NCBI GenBank assembly: GCA_964531675.1 | Contig: CAZHFW010000035.1 | Location: 1 to 40,066 of the forward strand | Length of the DNA: 40,066 bases | Direction: 5' to 3' | Source: CAZHFW01 sp964531675 | Lineage (GTDB): Bacteria; Planctomycetota; Phycisphaerae; Phycisphaerales; UBA1924 | Shown: one piece after another, positions 15,564 to 23,601 of the stretch | How positions within the stretch are numbered: position 1 is the first letter of the stretch | How the letters are laid out: every line of letters begins with the position of its first letter | Position numbers and translations under genes: made by a program | The notes under the pieces: model-generated | Told to the model about the DNA's origin: nothing | The model's input: the letters and a program-made list of their open reading frames with translations, nothing else | The model's database searches: none

Positions 15564-18302
15564 GTGACCACGCCTCCTCCGCTCCAGCTCGACGCGGTTT
15601 TCGATCAGGTTGCCCCCCACTTCCTAGGGGACGCCGCCCTCGCACAGGCCCGGGAACTGGTCGAGCTCTGCACCAGCGCAGGCGACGAGCTCGAGCACGC
15701 CGATCGCGATCGGGCCGCCGCTCGCATCGCGGCCTCACCCACCGCCGACCTGCTCCGCCTGGTGGAACTCGTCACCGCCCGCTTCCATCTCATGAACATG
15801 GGCGAGCAGCTCAGCATCGCGCGGATCAACCGCGAGCGCGAGCTTGCCTCCAGGCCCGACGCTCCCCGCGCCGAGTCCATCGCCGAGACCATTCAGCTCG
15901 CGCGCAAATGCGGCATCGGTCCCGCCGAACTCACGCGCACGCTCGCGGAGGTCGAGGTCGGCCCGACCCTCACCGCCCATCCGACCGAGGCCCGCCGCCG
16001 GACCATCATCACCAAGCAGGTCGAGATCGCCAGCATCGCGCGTCTGCTCGAGCGGGAGAGGCTCACGCCCTGGGAACGCGAAGAGCTCTTCCGTCGCCTG
16101 CGTTCCACCATCGCGCTGCTGCTCCTTTCCGATGACGTCCGCGCCCGCCGCCTGACCGTCGCGGATGAGGCCCGCAACGGCGTGTACTTCCTGACCAACT
16201 CCATCTGGCAGACCATCCCCGCCCTGGCCCGAGACGTCCGCGCCGCAGCGGGCGATCAGATCGAAGGCGATCCGCTCAAGCTCACCGCGTCCCTGCTCGC
16301 CTACCGCTCCTGGATCGGCGGCGATCGCGATGGCAACCCCGAAGTCACGCACGCGACCACGCGCCAGACGCTGGCGATGCTCCGCGAGGCCGCGGTCGAC
16401 CTCTGGGACAAGACGCTCGAAGAGCTCAAGCAGGACCTGTCGCCTTCCACCAATCGCGCTCCGGTTCTCCCCGAACTGGCCGAGGCGGTGGAGCGCGACC
16501 GGGCCGCGTGGCTCCCGGACTCTCCGGTCGTCGCGCAGCGTGTGGGCGAGCCGGTCCGTCTCAGGCTCATGCAGATGCGGGAGCGTTTGCGCCGCGATCA
16601 GGCGTACACGTCCGCGCACCTCATCGAGGATCTGGAACTCATCCGCCGTTCGCTCGAGCAGGCGGGGATCAAGGACGCATTGGCCTACGCGCCGCTTGAA
16701 GACGCGCTCATCCGCGCCCGGGTCTTCGGGCTTCACCTGGCGACCCTCGACATCCGCCAGCACAGCGCGGTGCACGAGAAGGCGGTCGGCGAACTCCTCG
16801 CGCAGGCAGGGGTCACCGACGCCTACGCGTCCCTGCCGGAGGACGATCGCGTCCGGATCCTGCGGGCCGAACTCTCGACGCGCCGCCCCCTGGTCGGCCC
16901 CCACGCCGAGCTGGCGCCGATGACCCTCGAGACATTGCGCACGCTCGACGTGGTCCGCGAGGCCATCTCACGCGAGCCTGCGGCGGTCCGCTCGTACATC
17001 ATCTCGATGACCCACGGCGTGAGCGACGTGCTCGAAGTGCTCCTGCTCATGAAGGAGCGTGGCCTGCTCCCCAAGGGCGATCGCCCCGCCCCTTCCCGAA
17101 CGTTGCACGTTGTCCCACTGCTCGAAACCATCGACGATCTCGAACGAGGCCCCGAGCTTCTGAGCACGTTGCTCGACGATCCCGCGTACCGCGAGCATCT
17201 TGAGCGACTGGCCGCCCAGGACCGCGTTGCGGGAGTGACGCCGACGCTCCAGCAGGAGATCATGCTGGGCTATTCCGACTCCAACAAGGACGGCGGATTC
17301 CTGATGGCCAACCTGGCGCTGCACCAGGCCCAGGAGAAGCTCGCGGACGTGGGCCGCGTGCGCGGCGTGCAGATCCGCTTCTTCCACGGCCGCGGCGGCA
17401 CGGTGGGCCGTGGTGGAGGCCGAGCCGGCCGGGCGATCCTCGCCGCTCCGCCCGGTGCTCGCTCCGGCGCGCTGCGCTTCACCGAGCAGGGCGAAGTCAT
17501 CTCCTTCCGCTACGCCCTTCCCGAGATCGCCCGGAGGCACCTGGAGCAGATCCTCTCGGCTGCCATCCGCGCGAGCCTGACCAGGCGGCAGCCCGCCGAA
17601 GGCGTGGATCGCGCCCGCGTGCTGCCCATCGTGAAGAAGCTCGCGAAGGTCTCGATGGAGCGCTATCGCGCGTTGATCACCGATCCGCGTTTCTGGCCCT
17701 GGTTCCTCGCGGCCAGCCCGATCGCGCACATCGGAAGCCTGCCGATTGCGAGCCGTCCGGTCTCCCGCGGCGGAGGCGACGCGTCCTTCGCGTTTGATCA
17801 GCTCCGCGCCATCCCGTGGGTCTTTTCCTGGATCCAGATGCGGGCCATCGCACCGGGCTGGTACGGGCTCGGCGCCGCCCTGTCGTCGTGCACGCCCGAT
17901 GAGATGGACTTCCTCAAGGTCGCCGCGGGACAGAACGCGTTCTTCGCGACAATCCTCGACAACGCGGCTCAGGAGATGACCCGCGCCAGACTCCCCATCG
18001 CACGCCGTTACGCCAGGCTCGGACCCGAAGGCGACGCGATCTTCGCGCAGCTCCGCTCGGAGTTCGAGACCGCCTCGAGCGCGATCCTGGCGCTCACGAG
18101 CCGCAAGTCGCTGATGGACCACGCGCCGGTGATCGCCGCCTCGATCCGCGTCCGCAATCCCTGGACCGATGTCCTCAACCTCGTGCAGATCGAGCTTCTG
18201 AGCCGGTACCGCTCCGCGCCCGAGGCCGAGCGCCCGGCGCTGCGCTCCGCGATCCTGGCGAGCATCAACGGCATCGCCGCCGCCATGCAATCCACGGGTT
18301 GA
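15564..18302 (+). CDS. ppc: Phosphoenolpyruvate carboxylase
   Basis: A 912-residue enzyme that adds bicarbonate to PEP to give oxaloacetate, refilling the TCA cycle and supplying aspartate. The signatures are TAHPTEARRRTI (active-site His139), IGGDRDGNPEVT, GYSDSNKDGG near residue 570 and FFHGRGGTVGRGGG. The C-terminus ends INGIAAAMQSTG, the usual NGxxxxxxNTG with Asn replaced by Ser. Length is normal for the family (880-970). The GTG start at 15564 follows a -10 box by 5 bases, and the upstream in-frame translation is not PEPC-like. The stop codon is 4 bases from the convergent pseudopilin stop. Its product feeds the aspartate pathway encoded by hom and asd in this window. Confidence 0.95.
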   Translation: MTTPPPLQLDAVFDQVAPHFLGDAALAQARELVELCTSAGDELEHADRDRAAARIAASPTADLLRLVELVTARFHLMNMGEQLSIARINRERELASRPDAPRAESIAETIQLARKCGIGPAELTRTLAEVEVGPTLTAHPTEARRRTIITKQVEIASIARLLERERLTPWEREELFRRLRSTIALLLLSDDVRARRLTVADEARNGVYFLTNSIWQTIPALARDVRAAAGDQIEGDPLKLTASLLAYRSWIGGDRDGNPEVTHATTRQTLAMLREAAVDLWDKTLEELKQDLSPSTNRAPVLPELAEAVERDRAAWLPDSPVVAQRVGEPVRLRLMQMRERLRRDQAYTSAHLIEDLELIRRSLEQAGIKDALAYAPLEDALIRARVFGLHLATLDIRQHSAVHEKAVGELLAQAGVTDAYASLPEDDRVRILRAELSTRRPLVGPHAELAPMTLETLRTLDVVREAISREPAAVRSYIISMTHGVSDVLEVLLLMKERGLLPKGDRPAPSRTLHVVPLLETIDDLERGPELLSTLLDDPAYREHLERLAAQDRVAGVTPTLQQEIMLGYSDSNKDGGFLMANLALHQAQEKLADVGRVRGVQIRFFHGRGGTVGRGGGRAGRAILAAPPGARSGALRFTEQGEVISFRYALPEIARRHLEQILSAAIRASLTRRQPAEGVDRARVLPIVKKLAKVSMERYRALITDPRFWPWFLAASPIAHIGSLPIASRPVSRGGGDASFAFDQLRAIPWVFSWIQMRAIAPGWYGLGAALSSCTPDEMDFLKVAAGQNAFFATILDNAAQEMTRARLPIARRYARLGPEGDAIFAQLRSEFETASSAILALTSRKSLMDHAPVIAASIRVRNPWTDVLNLVQIELLSRYRSAPEAERPALRSAILASINGIAAAMQSTG

Positions 18303-18306
18303 CGGT

Positions 18307-19071
18307 TCACTTCAGGTACACCGGATTGGCGAAGTACTGCCAGTCCGGATGCCCATGCACCGCTTCCTCCGCCTCGGGCTGGCGATCGAAAGGATCTTCC
18401 TCGAGGTCCTTGCCGTTGTGCCAACGGCAGTCGGGGTTTCCCGTGTCGAGAAGCTTGAAGCTCTCCGCGTGCCCATCCAGGAAGCCATAGTTCCCGCGGG
18501 TCTGATGCCAATAGCCGAAGAGGCCGCCGTCCTGATCGAGCGAGATCAGGTGATTGGTCGCGCGAATGTCCGGGAACGGCGCCCGCGTCTCGGAAATCAG
18601 AATCGTGTGGCTCGGACGCTGCACCGCGGTGTCCGGCCTCTTGGCGTCCTCACTGGTCTTGACCGCACGCCAGATGATGTGCCCGTTGAGCGCGTAACTC
18701 GAGTTGACGTCGCCGACGCACTCGGTCCCGTTGTCGAAGCTCCCCTGCTCACTCTGCGGCGTTCCGGGATGGTCAGGGCACACCCAGACCTTGCCCTCGG
18801 GCATCATGCTCGCGCTGACGAACTTCTTCCGCCAGGTGATGTGCTTGCCTGGCTCGACGAGCGTGCGGTTCTCCGGAAGGCGACCGCCGCTCGTCGCGGT
18901 CCACGCCGCAATCACCGTCACAAGCTGACGGCTCTGCGAGAGGCACACCGTCGCCCTCGCCCTGGACCTTGCGCCGGAGAGCACCGGCAGGAGGATCCCG
19001 AGCAGGATCGCGACGATCGCGATGACCACCAGAAGCTCGATGAGCGTGAACGCGCCTCGATTGCGAATCAC
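18307..19071 (-). CDS. Type II secretion-like pseudopilin with H-X9-DG motif
   Basis: A 254-residue protein with an N-terminal prepilin signal GAFTLIELLVVIAIVAILLG, which a prepilin peptidase would cleave before Phe (Ala rather than the usual Gly at -1). RARATVCLSQSRQL follows. Near the end, GYWHQTRGNYGFLDGHAES has exactly nine residues between H and DG, the processing-associated H-X9-DG signature abundant in Planctomycetes. The GTG start has AGGAGG a few bases upstream inside the sigma-factor gene, and GTGA overlaps that gene's stop, so the two are translationally coupled. It is presumably an exported, membrane-anchored pilin-like subunit; its exact function is unknown. Confidence 0.85.
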   Translation of the reverse strand: MIRNRGAFTLIELLVVIAIVAILLGILLPVLSGARSRARATVCLSQSRQLVTVIAAWTATSGGRLPENRTLVEPGKHITWRKKFVSASMMPEGKVWVCPDHPGTPQSEQGSFDNGTECVGDVNSSYALNGHIIWRAVKTSEDAKRPDTAVQRPSHTILISETRAPFPDIRATNHLISLDQDGGLFGYWHQTRGNYGFLDGHAESFKLLDTGNPDCRWHNGKDLEEDPFDRQPEAEEAVHGHPDWQYFANPVYLK

Positions 19072-20576
19072 GGCTCCTCCTTCCGGTACCGCATCACGAT
19101 CACGCCCTCGCCCGGTTCGGGATCGAAACCCGAGGGATACTCCTGAAGCCTGGGCGACATGGGCTCGTGCACCGCCAGGTCGCACCCGGCCTCCGTACGC
19201 CGCATGAGCATTTTCATCCGCTTGCCGATCATCGCGGGGTCTTCGCTCTTGTTGCAGATCACTTCGGCGCGGATGATGTCGCCCTCGCGCGACGAGTTGA
19301 GGATCTTGAACGTGTGCATGGCCTGACGCCCATCCCACACGCCGAGCATCGCGTCGTCCATGCGGAAGTCCCAGTTCTGGGCCTGGAGCCACGCGCCCGC
19401 GATTTCGGGCGCAACCGCCCCAGCGACAGCCTTGGGCGCTGGGAGGTTCACGCCGCGAATCCCCGACCAGACGACCAGTTGCTCCGCGCCGTTCTCGGGC
19501 ACCTTGATCTTGAGCGTCAGCCAGTCCCGCTTGCACTCCGCGTGCATCGAGAAGACCTTGCCGACCTGCTCCTTGAAGAGATCAGGCTGCTCGAGCTCCG
19601 CGGACTCAACTTTCACCTTGTACTCGCCCGCCTTCGCATCGGGCCCCGCGGAGAGCACCGTGAACACGATCTTGCCGCTCTTGGGCGTGGGCCGATTCAT
19701 CACGAGCGTCATCGTCGTGCCATCGCTGGAAAGCTCCATCGCCGGCACGCCGTCCTGCCTGATCGACGCCAGTCGCATGCCCTGTGGCGGAGGCTCGGCA
19801 CTCGCAAACACCGAGTGCATGCCCGTCATCATGCCCACCAGCGCCGCGCCGCCGGTCACGGTGAGTGCCCCGAGCAGTACCACCGCTGCAACCTTCACGC
19901 CCGCGCCCGCCGCAGCACCCTGACCGAGACAGCTCAGCCCGGCCTTCACGAACGAGCCCGTCGCTTCATGTCCCACACTGATCGCCGGCGCTTCTTCCAG
20001 CACCCGAGGCAGGCTCGCGCCCAGCACGCAGCCACAGGCGCCGAGCTGGTCGCGCAAGCGATCCAGCGCCCGCGTCAACCGACGGCTCATCGTCCCCTCC
20101 GACACGCCCGACTCCGCCGCCAGCTCGCGCTGGGGCCTCCCCGCCAGGAACCGCATCAGGATCAGTTCGCGGTCCGCGGGCTCAAGTCTGGACAACGCCT
20201 CATCAAGCCTGGACTCGACATCACGCCAGGTCGGCTCCACCGCCGGGACCGCCTCGGTCCGCGCCGCGGCTTCCTCCGCGTTGTCGCGCGCCGAACGTTT
20301 GCGGATCAGGTCCAGACTGTGCCGGACGGCGCACGCATGGAGCCATGCCGCAGCATTGGAGCGAACATCGCCCGCGTGCCGCGCCAGCGTCAGAAAGGTC
20401 TCCTGAGCCGCGTCCTGAGCATCGGACTCGGAACCAAGCACCCGCCGGCAGGTCGCCAGCACCATCCCCTGGTACCGGTGGACGAGCCGTTCGAACGCCA
20501 CCGGATCCCGGCTCCGGGCGTATTGCCTGAGGGCCCGCATGTCCCCGGTCCCGAAGATGGAAAGCACGTCGGCCAT
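19068..20576 (-). CDS. ECF sigma factor with transmembrane segment and C-terminal extracytoplasmic domain
   Basis: A 502-residue protein. Residues about 25-95 are sigma70 region 2 (FERLVHRYQGMVLATCRRVLG, then DAQDAAQETFLTL) and about 125-178 region 4 (LEPADRELILMRFL, VSEGTMSRRL). A linker leads to a single hydrophobic segment (about 228-252) and some 250 residues that should lie outside the cytoplasmic membrane and match no domain I can name. Ordinary ECF factors have about 170-200 residues; such C-terminal extensions are known from Planctomycetes. The ATG at 20576 has GAGGAGG just upstream. It overlaps the pseudopilin gene by 4 bases. No separate anti-sigma gene is adjacent, so the extension may sense and regulate in the same polypeptide, which is an inference. 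Confidence 0.87.
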   Translation of the reverse strand: MADVLSIFGTGDMRALRQYARSRDPVAFERLVHRYQGMVLATCRRVLGSESDAQDAAQETFLTLARHAGDVRSNAAAWLHACAVRHSLDLIRKRSARDNAEEAAARTEAVPAVEPTWRDVESRLDEALSRLEPADRELILMRFLAGRPQRELAAESGVSEGTMSRRLTRALDRLRDQLGACGCVLGASLPRVLEEAPAISVGHEATGSFVKAGLSCLGQGAAAGAGVKVAAVVLLGALTVTGGAALVGMMTGMHSVFASAEPPPQGMRLASIRQDGVPAMELSSDGTTMTLVMNRPTPKSGKIVFTVLSAGPDAKAGEYKVKVESAELEQPDLFKEQVGKVFSMHAECKRDWLTLKIKVPENGAEQLVVWSGIRGVNLPAPKAVAGAVAPEIAGAWLQAQNWDFRMDDAMLGVWDGRQAMHTFKILNSSREGDIIRAEVICNKSEDPAMIGKRMKMLMRRTEAGCDLAVHEPMSPRLQEYPSGFDPEPGEGVIVMRYRKEEP

Positions 20577-20673
20577 GAATGCCTCCTCATCATCAGGACG
20601 GAGCCGAGCAGGGCAACTTGCGCCCGCGGCGCGAGAATTCCGCACCCTCACTCCGGACAATCTGAGCTGAATT

Positions 20674-20692
20674 TCAGGCCTGACCGGTCAGG
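20674..20692. promoter_or_regulatory. Two overlapping perfect palindromes between the sigma factor and rpsP
   Basis: TCAGGCCTGA (20674-20683) and CCTGACCGGTCAGG (20679-20692) are each perfect palindromes and overlap by five bases. They lie in the 265-base gap between the divergent ECF gene and rpsP, about 100 bases upstream of the ECF start. The placement suits an operator for the sigma-factor gene. Confidence 0.4.
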
Positions 20693-20728
20693 AAACCCCC
20701 GGGGGTGGGCTGGAGGGGGGCCTCGGCC

Positions 20729-20734
20729 TAACAT
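20729..20734 (+). promoter_or_regulatory. -10 element (TAACAT) of rpsP with a structured leader
   Basis: TAACAT predicts a start near 20741 and a leader of about 100 bases. Two hairpins follow, GGGGAACAAC / GTTGTCCCC (20765-20786) and GCGGAG / CTCCGC (20797-20813), then the Shine-Dalgarno AAGGAG (20831-20836). Autoregulation by a ribosomal protein is possible but not shown. Confidence 0.4.
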
Positions 20735-20841
20735 CTTGGCCCCGGTCGGGAGTGTCTTCCGCCCGGGGAACAACCAAGTTGTCCCCGTTGAAAGCCGCGG
20801 AGCACCCCTCCGCCGCCGTGCCGGGGCGTGAAGGAGTTCGA

Positions 20842-21204
20842 ATGGTTCGCATCCGCATGCAGCGTCTGGGCCGTCACCGCCGTCCGTTCTACCGCATCAA
20901 CGCGGTCGACAAGCGCACCCGCCGCGACGGCGCCGCGATCGAGCAGCTCGGCTGGTACAACCCCCTCGAGAAGGACCCGGCCAAGCAGCTGTTCCTCAAC
21001 GTCGATCGCATCCAGCACTGGCTCAAGGTCGGCGCTCAGCCCTCCGACACCTGCCGCGACTTCCTCGTCAAGCAGGGCCTGATCACGGGTGATGCCAAGA
21101 GCACCTGGGAAGAAGACCGCGCCACCGACCGCAAGCTCGCCGAAGAGAAGAAGGCCAAGGCCGCTGCGGAAGGCGACAAGAAGGACGAGAAGAAGAAGGG
21201 CTAA
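20842..21204 (+). CDS. rpsP: 30S ribosomal protein bS16
   Basis: A 120-residue small-subunit protein. The core MVRIRMQRLGRHRRPFYRINAVDKRTRRDG, of which only the start is diagnostic, and LGWYNPLEKD, LNVDRIQHWLKVGAQPSDT are typical of S16. The tail after about residue 90 is a Lys/Glu/Ala extension (EEKKAKAAAE) common in GC-rich lineages. Shine-Dalgarno AAGGAG lies 5 bases before the ATG. It is followed by an intrinsic terminator and then trmD with its own promoter. The rimM gene that normally follows rpsP is absent. Confidence 0.96.
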   Translation: MVRIRMQRLGRHRRPFYRINAVDKRTRRDGAAIEQLGWYNPLEKDPAKQLFLNVDRIQHWLKVGAQPSDTCRDFLVKQGLITGDAKSTWEEDRATDRKLAEEKKAKAAAEGDKKDEKKKG

Positions 21205-21236
21205 ACACCCGCTCTGGCTTCCCCCGAAGCAACCTG

Positions 21237-21267
21237 AACGCACGCTCCCCAAGGGGCGTGCGTTTTT
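21237..21267 (+). terminator. Intrinsic terminator after rpsP
   Basis: AACGCACG and CCCC pair with GGGG and CGTGCGTT across an AA turn (with a two-base bulge), followed directly by TTTTTC at 21263-21268. It ends 15 bases before the -10 box of trmD. Confidence 0.8.
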
Positions 21268-21282
21268 CATTCCCGCCCCCGA

Positions 21283-21288
21283 TACCCT
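21283..21288 (+). promoter_or_regulatory. -10 element (TACCCT) for trmD
   Basis: GATACCCT ends 6 bases before the GTG start at 21295, predicting a leaderless mRNA. It lies immediately after the rpsP terminator, so trmD is probably transcribed separately. Confidence 0.5.
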
Positions 21289-21294
21289 CTTGGC

Positions 21295-22089
21295 GTGCCC
21301 CTCCGCTTCGACATCCTCACGACCTTTCCCGAGATGTTCTCGACGGAAGCGCCCGCCGCGCTGGGCGTGAGCATCCCGAGCCGTGCGCGCAAAGCGGGCC
21401 TCGTCGAGTGGCACGCCACCAACATCCGCGCGCACACCACCGACAAGCACCAGAAGACCGACGACCGCCCCTTCGGAGGCGGGCCGGGCATGGTCATGAT
21501 GTGCCAGCCCGTGTGGGATGCGGTCATGGCGGTTGAGGCCCAGGACCCCCGCCCCGCGACCCGCATCCTGCTGACCCCCCAGGGCACGCCCCTGCGCCAG
21601 AGCATCGTCGAAGAGCTCGCGACCAAGCCCCGCATCCTGATGATCGCGGGCCACTACGAGGGCATCGACGAGCGCGTCATCGAGAAGCTCGCGCCCCTGG
21701 AGATCAGCCTCGGGGACTACGTCCTCTCGGGGGGCGAGCTGGCGGCCATGATCCTCATGGACGCCATCATCCGCCTGCTCCCCGGCGCCCTCGGCGACGA
21801 GGCCTCCGCCGGCCATGACAGCTTCTCACCCGCGGACGTCCCGGTCAGCAAGAAGGCCAAGGTCACCGAGCGCCTCCTGGACTGCCCCCACTACACCAAG
21901 CCCCGCGACTGGGAAGGCCTGGCGGTCCCCGAGATCCTGCTCTCGGGAGACCATGGGAAGATCGCCGCCTGGAGGCTCGACCAAAGGCTCAAGCGGACCC
22001 GGGAGCGTCGCCCGGACCTCCTGGCATCCCTTCCTCCCCAGGCCGACCAGGCCCCCGACCCGAACAAAATCCAGCACCCGAACAACTGA
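21295..22089 (+). CDS. trmD: tRNA (guanine37-N1)-methyltransferase
   Basis: A 264-residue SPOUT-family enzyme that methylates G37 of tRNAs using S-adenosylmethionine and prevents frameshifting. Landmarks are FDILTTFPEMF, DDRPFGGGPGMVM, LLTPQG, GHYEGIDERV and EISLGDYVLSGGELAA (the trefoil knot binding AdoMet), then LLPGALG. The GTG start aligns with the family start (normally M/V before the hydrophobic strand) and follows a -10 box by 6 bases. The C-terminus ends in a Pro/Asn-rich tail. It is flanked by rpsP and rplS as in most bacteria. Confidence 0.96.
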   Translation: MPLRFDILTTFPEMFSTEAPAALGVSIPSRARKAGLVEWHATNIRAHTTDKHQKTDDRPFGGGPGMVMMCQPVWDAVMAVEAQDPRPATRILLTPQGTPLRQSIVEELATKPRILMIAGHYEGIDERVIEKLAPLEISLGDYVLSGGELAAMILMDAIIRLLPGALGDEASAGHDSFSPADVPVSKKAKVTERLLDCPHYTKPRDWEGLAVPEILLSGDHGKIAAWRLDQRLKRTRERRPDLLASLPPQADQAPDPNKIQHPNN

Positions 22090-22125
22090 TCACCACGCGT
22101 GCTAGAACCCACGCCGGGTGCGTCC

Positions 22126-22131
22126 TATCGT
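22126..22131 (+). promoter_or_regulatory. Possible -10 element (TATCGT) for rplS
   Basis: TATCGT would give a leader of about 45 bases before the rplS ATG at 22182, with CAGG 7 bases before the start as a weak Shine-Dalgarno. TAGAAC at 22103-22108 is an alternative. Confidence 0.3.
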
Positions 22132-22181
22132 TCGGGCCCGTCACCGGACGATCCCTGTTCGGTGCGGCGATCAGGTGCAAC

Positions 22182-22598
22182 ATGAACCAGCAGAAGATCC
22201 TCGAATCCCTCACCCAGGCCCAGCTCAAGACCGACATCCCCGCGATGTACATCGGTGACACGGTCAGCGCCCACCTTCGCATCGTGGAAGGCGACAAGGA
22301 GCGCACGCAGACCTTCACCGGCGTGCTCATCTCCCGTGGCGGCCGTGGGATCAACGAGATGATCACCCTCCGCAAGCTCGTGGATGAGGTCGGCGTGGAG
22401 CGCATCCTCCCGCTCAACTCCCCCATGATCGCCAAGCTCGACGTGGTGCGTCGTGGCGACGCCCGTCGCGCCAAGCTCTACTACCTCGCGGACCGCGTCG
22501 GCAAGAGCCGTCGTCTCCGTGATCGCCGCCGCGGCATGAAGCACGTCGCGACCGACTCGCTGGCCGCTGCCCAGGCCGCCGCGGGCTCCAATGGCTGA
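22182..22598 (+). CDS. rplS: 50S ribosomal protein bL19
   Basis: A 138-residue large-subunit protein at the 30S-50S interface. IYIGDTV-like AMYIGDTVSAHLRIVEGDKER, RTQTFTGVLISRGGRG and the LPLNSPMIAKLDVVRRGDARRAKLYYLADRVGKSRRL core (read in parts) are diagnostic. It is slightly longer than the usual 115-120 residues because of an Ala-rich C-terminal tail. An intrinsic terminator follows, shared with the end of the convergent amidase gene. Confidence 0.96.
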   Translation: MNQQKILESLTQAQLKTDIPAMYIGDTVSAHLRIVEGDKERTQTFTGVLISRGGRGINEMITLRKLVDEVGVERILPLNSPMIAKLDVVRRGDARRAKLYYLADRVGKSRRLRDRRRGMKHVATDSLAAAQAAAGSNG

Positions 22599-22659
22599 GC
22601 CTGTCGCCTCAAGCGAAGCCCGGCTCCTCGAGCTGAGCCAATCGAACAGATTCCATCAG

Positions 22660-22691
22660 CCGACCCCGCTCGCGGGGTCGGTTGTGTTTTT
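22660..22691 (+). terminator. Intrinsic terminator after rplS
   Basis: CCGACCCCGC and GCGGGGTCGG form a perfect 10-bp palindromic stem (22660-22681) followed by TTGTGTTTTT. It lies between convergent genes. Confidence 0.8.
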
Positions 22692-22714
22692 GGCCCGCTC
22701 GCCAGAACTCTGAT

Positions 22715-23509
22715 TCAGATCGGCAGCACCTGATCACGCCAGGCGGGAAACTTCTCGCGCCACGTGCGGACCTCCGCGGGATCGATCTCCGCCGAAAGCA
22801 CGCCCTCGGCCTCAGCAAGCTCCCCCACCACGTTTCCGCGCGGATCGATGACCACCGAACCGCCCAGATACCGCGCGTTGGGATCACGCCCGACCCGGTT
22901 CACGCCGAGCACATACGCCTGATTCTCGATCGCCCGCGCCACCAGCAGAGGCTTCCAGTGCGCATGCCTTCCTTCGAGCCAGCACGCGCCCAGCGCAAAG
23001 AGCTCGGCGCCCAGCGCGAGGCCCCGACGGAAGAGCTCCGGGAACCGCAGGTCGTAGCACACCGCCGGACAAACCTTGAGGACGCCGCCCGGCCCCTCCC
23101 ACGCGTACGTCAGCACGTCCCGGCCGTGCTCGATGGTCTGCTTCTCCTGCCCGAGGGGGAACATGTGAATCTTCTTGAACTCGCACAGGAGCCTGGTAGG
23201 CCCGCGGTCTTTGCCCGGCGCGATCGCGGTCATCACATTGCTCGCCCGGCACGCGTGGCACGGCGCCGCCGTCCGCCCCCCTTGCACCGTGACCCCGAGG
23301 TCCTCCGCCAGCTCGGTCAGGAACCGCAGGGTCCCGCCCTTGTCCGCGGTGACCGCGGTGTTCATCGAGAACCCAGTGTCGAACATCTCAGGCAGCAGCA
23401 CGAAGTCGCCCGCCTCGACCGGGGCCTTGTCGAGCAGTTGTCGGACCTTCTCGAAGTTCGAGGCGGGGTCTTCCCAGGCGATGTCGAGTTGGACCAGATG
23501 CGCCCTCAT
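22715..23509 (-). CDS. Nitrilase-superfamily amidase (omega-amidase-like)
   Basis: A 264-residue carbon-nitrogen hydrolase. The triad is visible as Glu in LLPEMFDTGFSM, Lys in EFKKIHMF and Cys in PAVCYDLRFPELFR. The F-[DE]-T-G-F-S-M signature after the Glu and the overall length resemble omega-amidase (YafV/NIT2), which hydrolyses 2-oxoglutaramate or 2-oxosuccinamate, but substrate identity is inferred. The ATG at 23509 (MRAHLVQLD) is preferred because the fold starts there and a -10 box ends 6 bases upstream. It is divergent from maf. Confidence 0.88.
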   Translation of the reverse strand: MRAHLVQLDIAWEDPASNFEKVRQLLDKAPVEAGDFVLLPEMFDTGFSMNTAVTADKGGTLRFLTELAEDLGVTVQGGRTAAPCHACRASNVMTAIAPGKDRGPTRLLCEFKKIHMFPLGQEKQTIEHGRDVLTYAWEGPGGVLKVCPAVCYDLRFPELFRRGLALGAELFALGACWLEGRHAHWKPLLVARAIENQAYVLGVNRVGRDPNARYLGGSVVIDPRGNVVGELAEAEGVLSAEIDPAEVRTWREKFPAWRDQVLPI

Positions 23510-23515
23510 AAACCG

Positions 23516-23521
23516 AACGTA
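23516..23521 (-). promoter_or_regulatory. -10 element (TACGTT) for the amidase gene
   Basis: GATACGTT on the minus strand ends 6 bases before the ATG at 23509, with no room for a Shine-Dalgarno sequence. Confidence 0.5.
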
Positions 23522-23586
23522 TCGCACCAGCCAGCCCAAAACCACCATCCCCACGCCGGATTGGGTGCCGTTTGCGCCCGCGCGGG

Positions 23587-23592
23587 TACACT
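23587..23592 (+). promoter_or_regulatory. -10 element (TACACT) for maf
   Basis: GGTACACT ends 9 bases before the GTG at 23602. A GTG at 23597 runs into a stop after one codon, so 23602 is the usable start. Confidence 0.45.
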
Positions 23593-23601
23593 CGGCGTGT
23601 C

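Noticed and set aside
15735..18290. Long minus-strand frames opposite ppc
   Set aside because: Shadow translations; all PEP carboxylase motifs lie on the plus strand.
21205..21294. Missed rimM gene between rpsP and trmD
   Set aside because: Only 90 bases, occupied by a terminator and a promoter.
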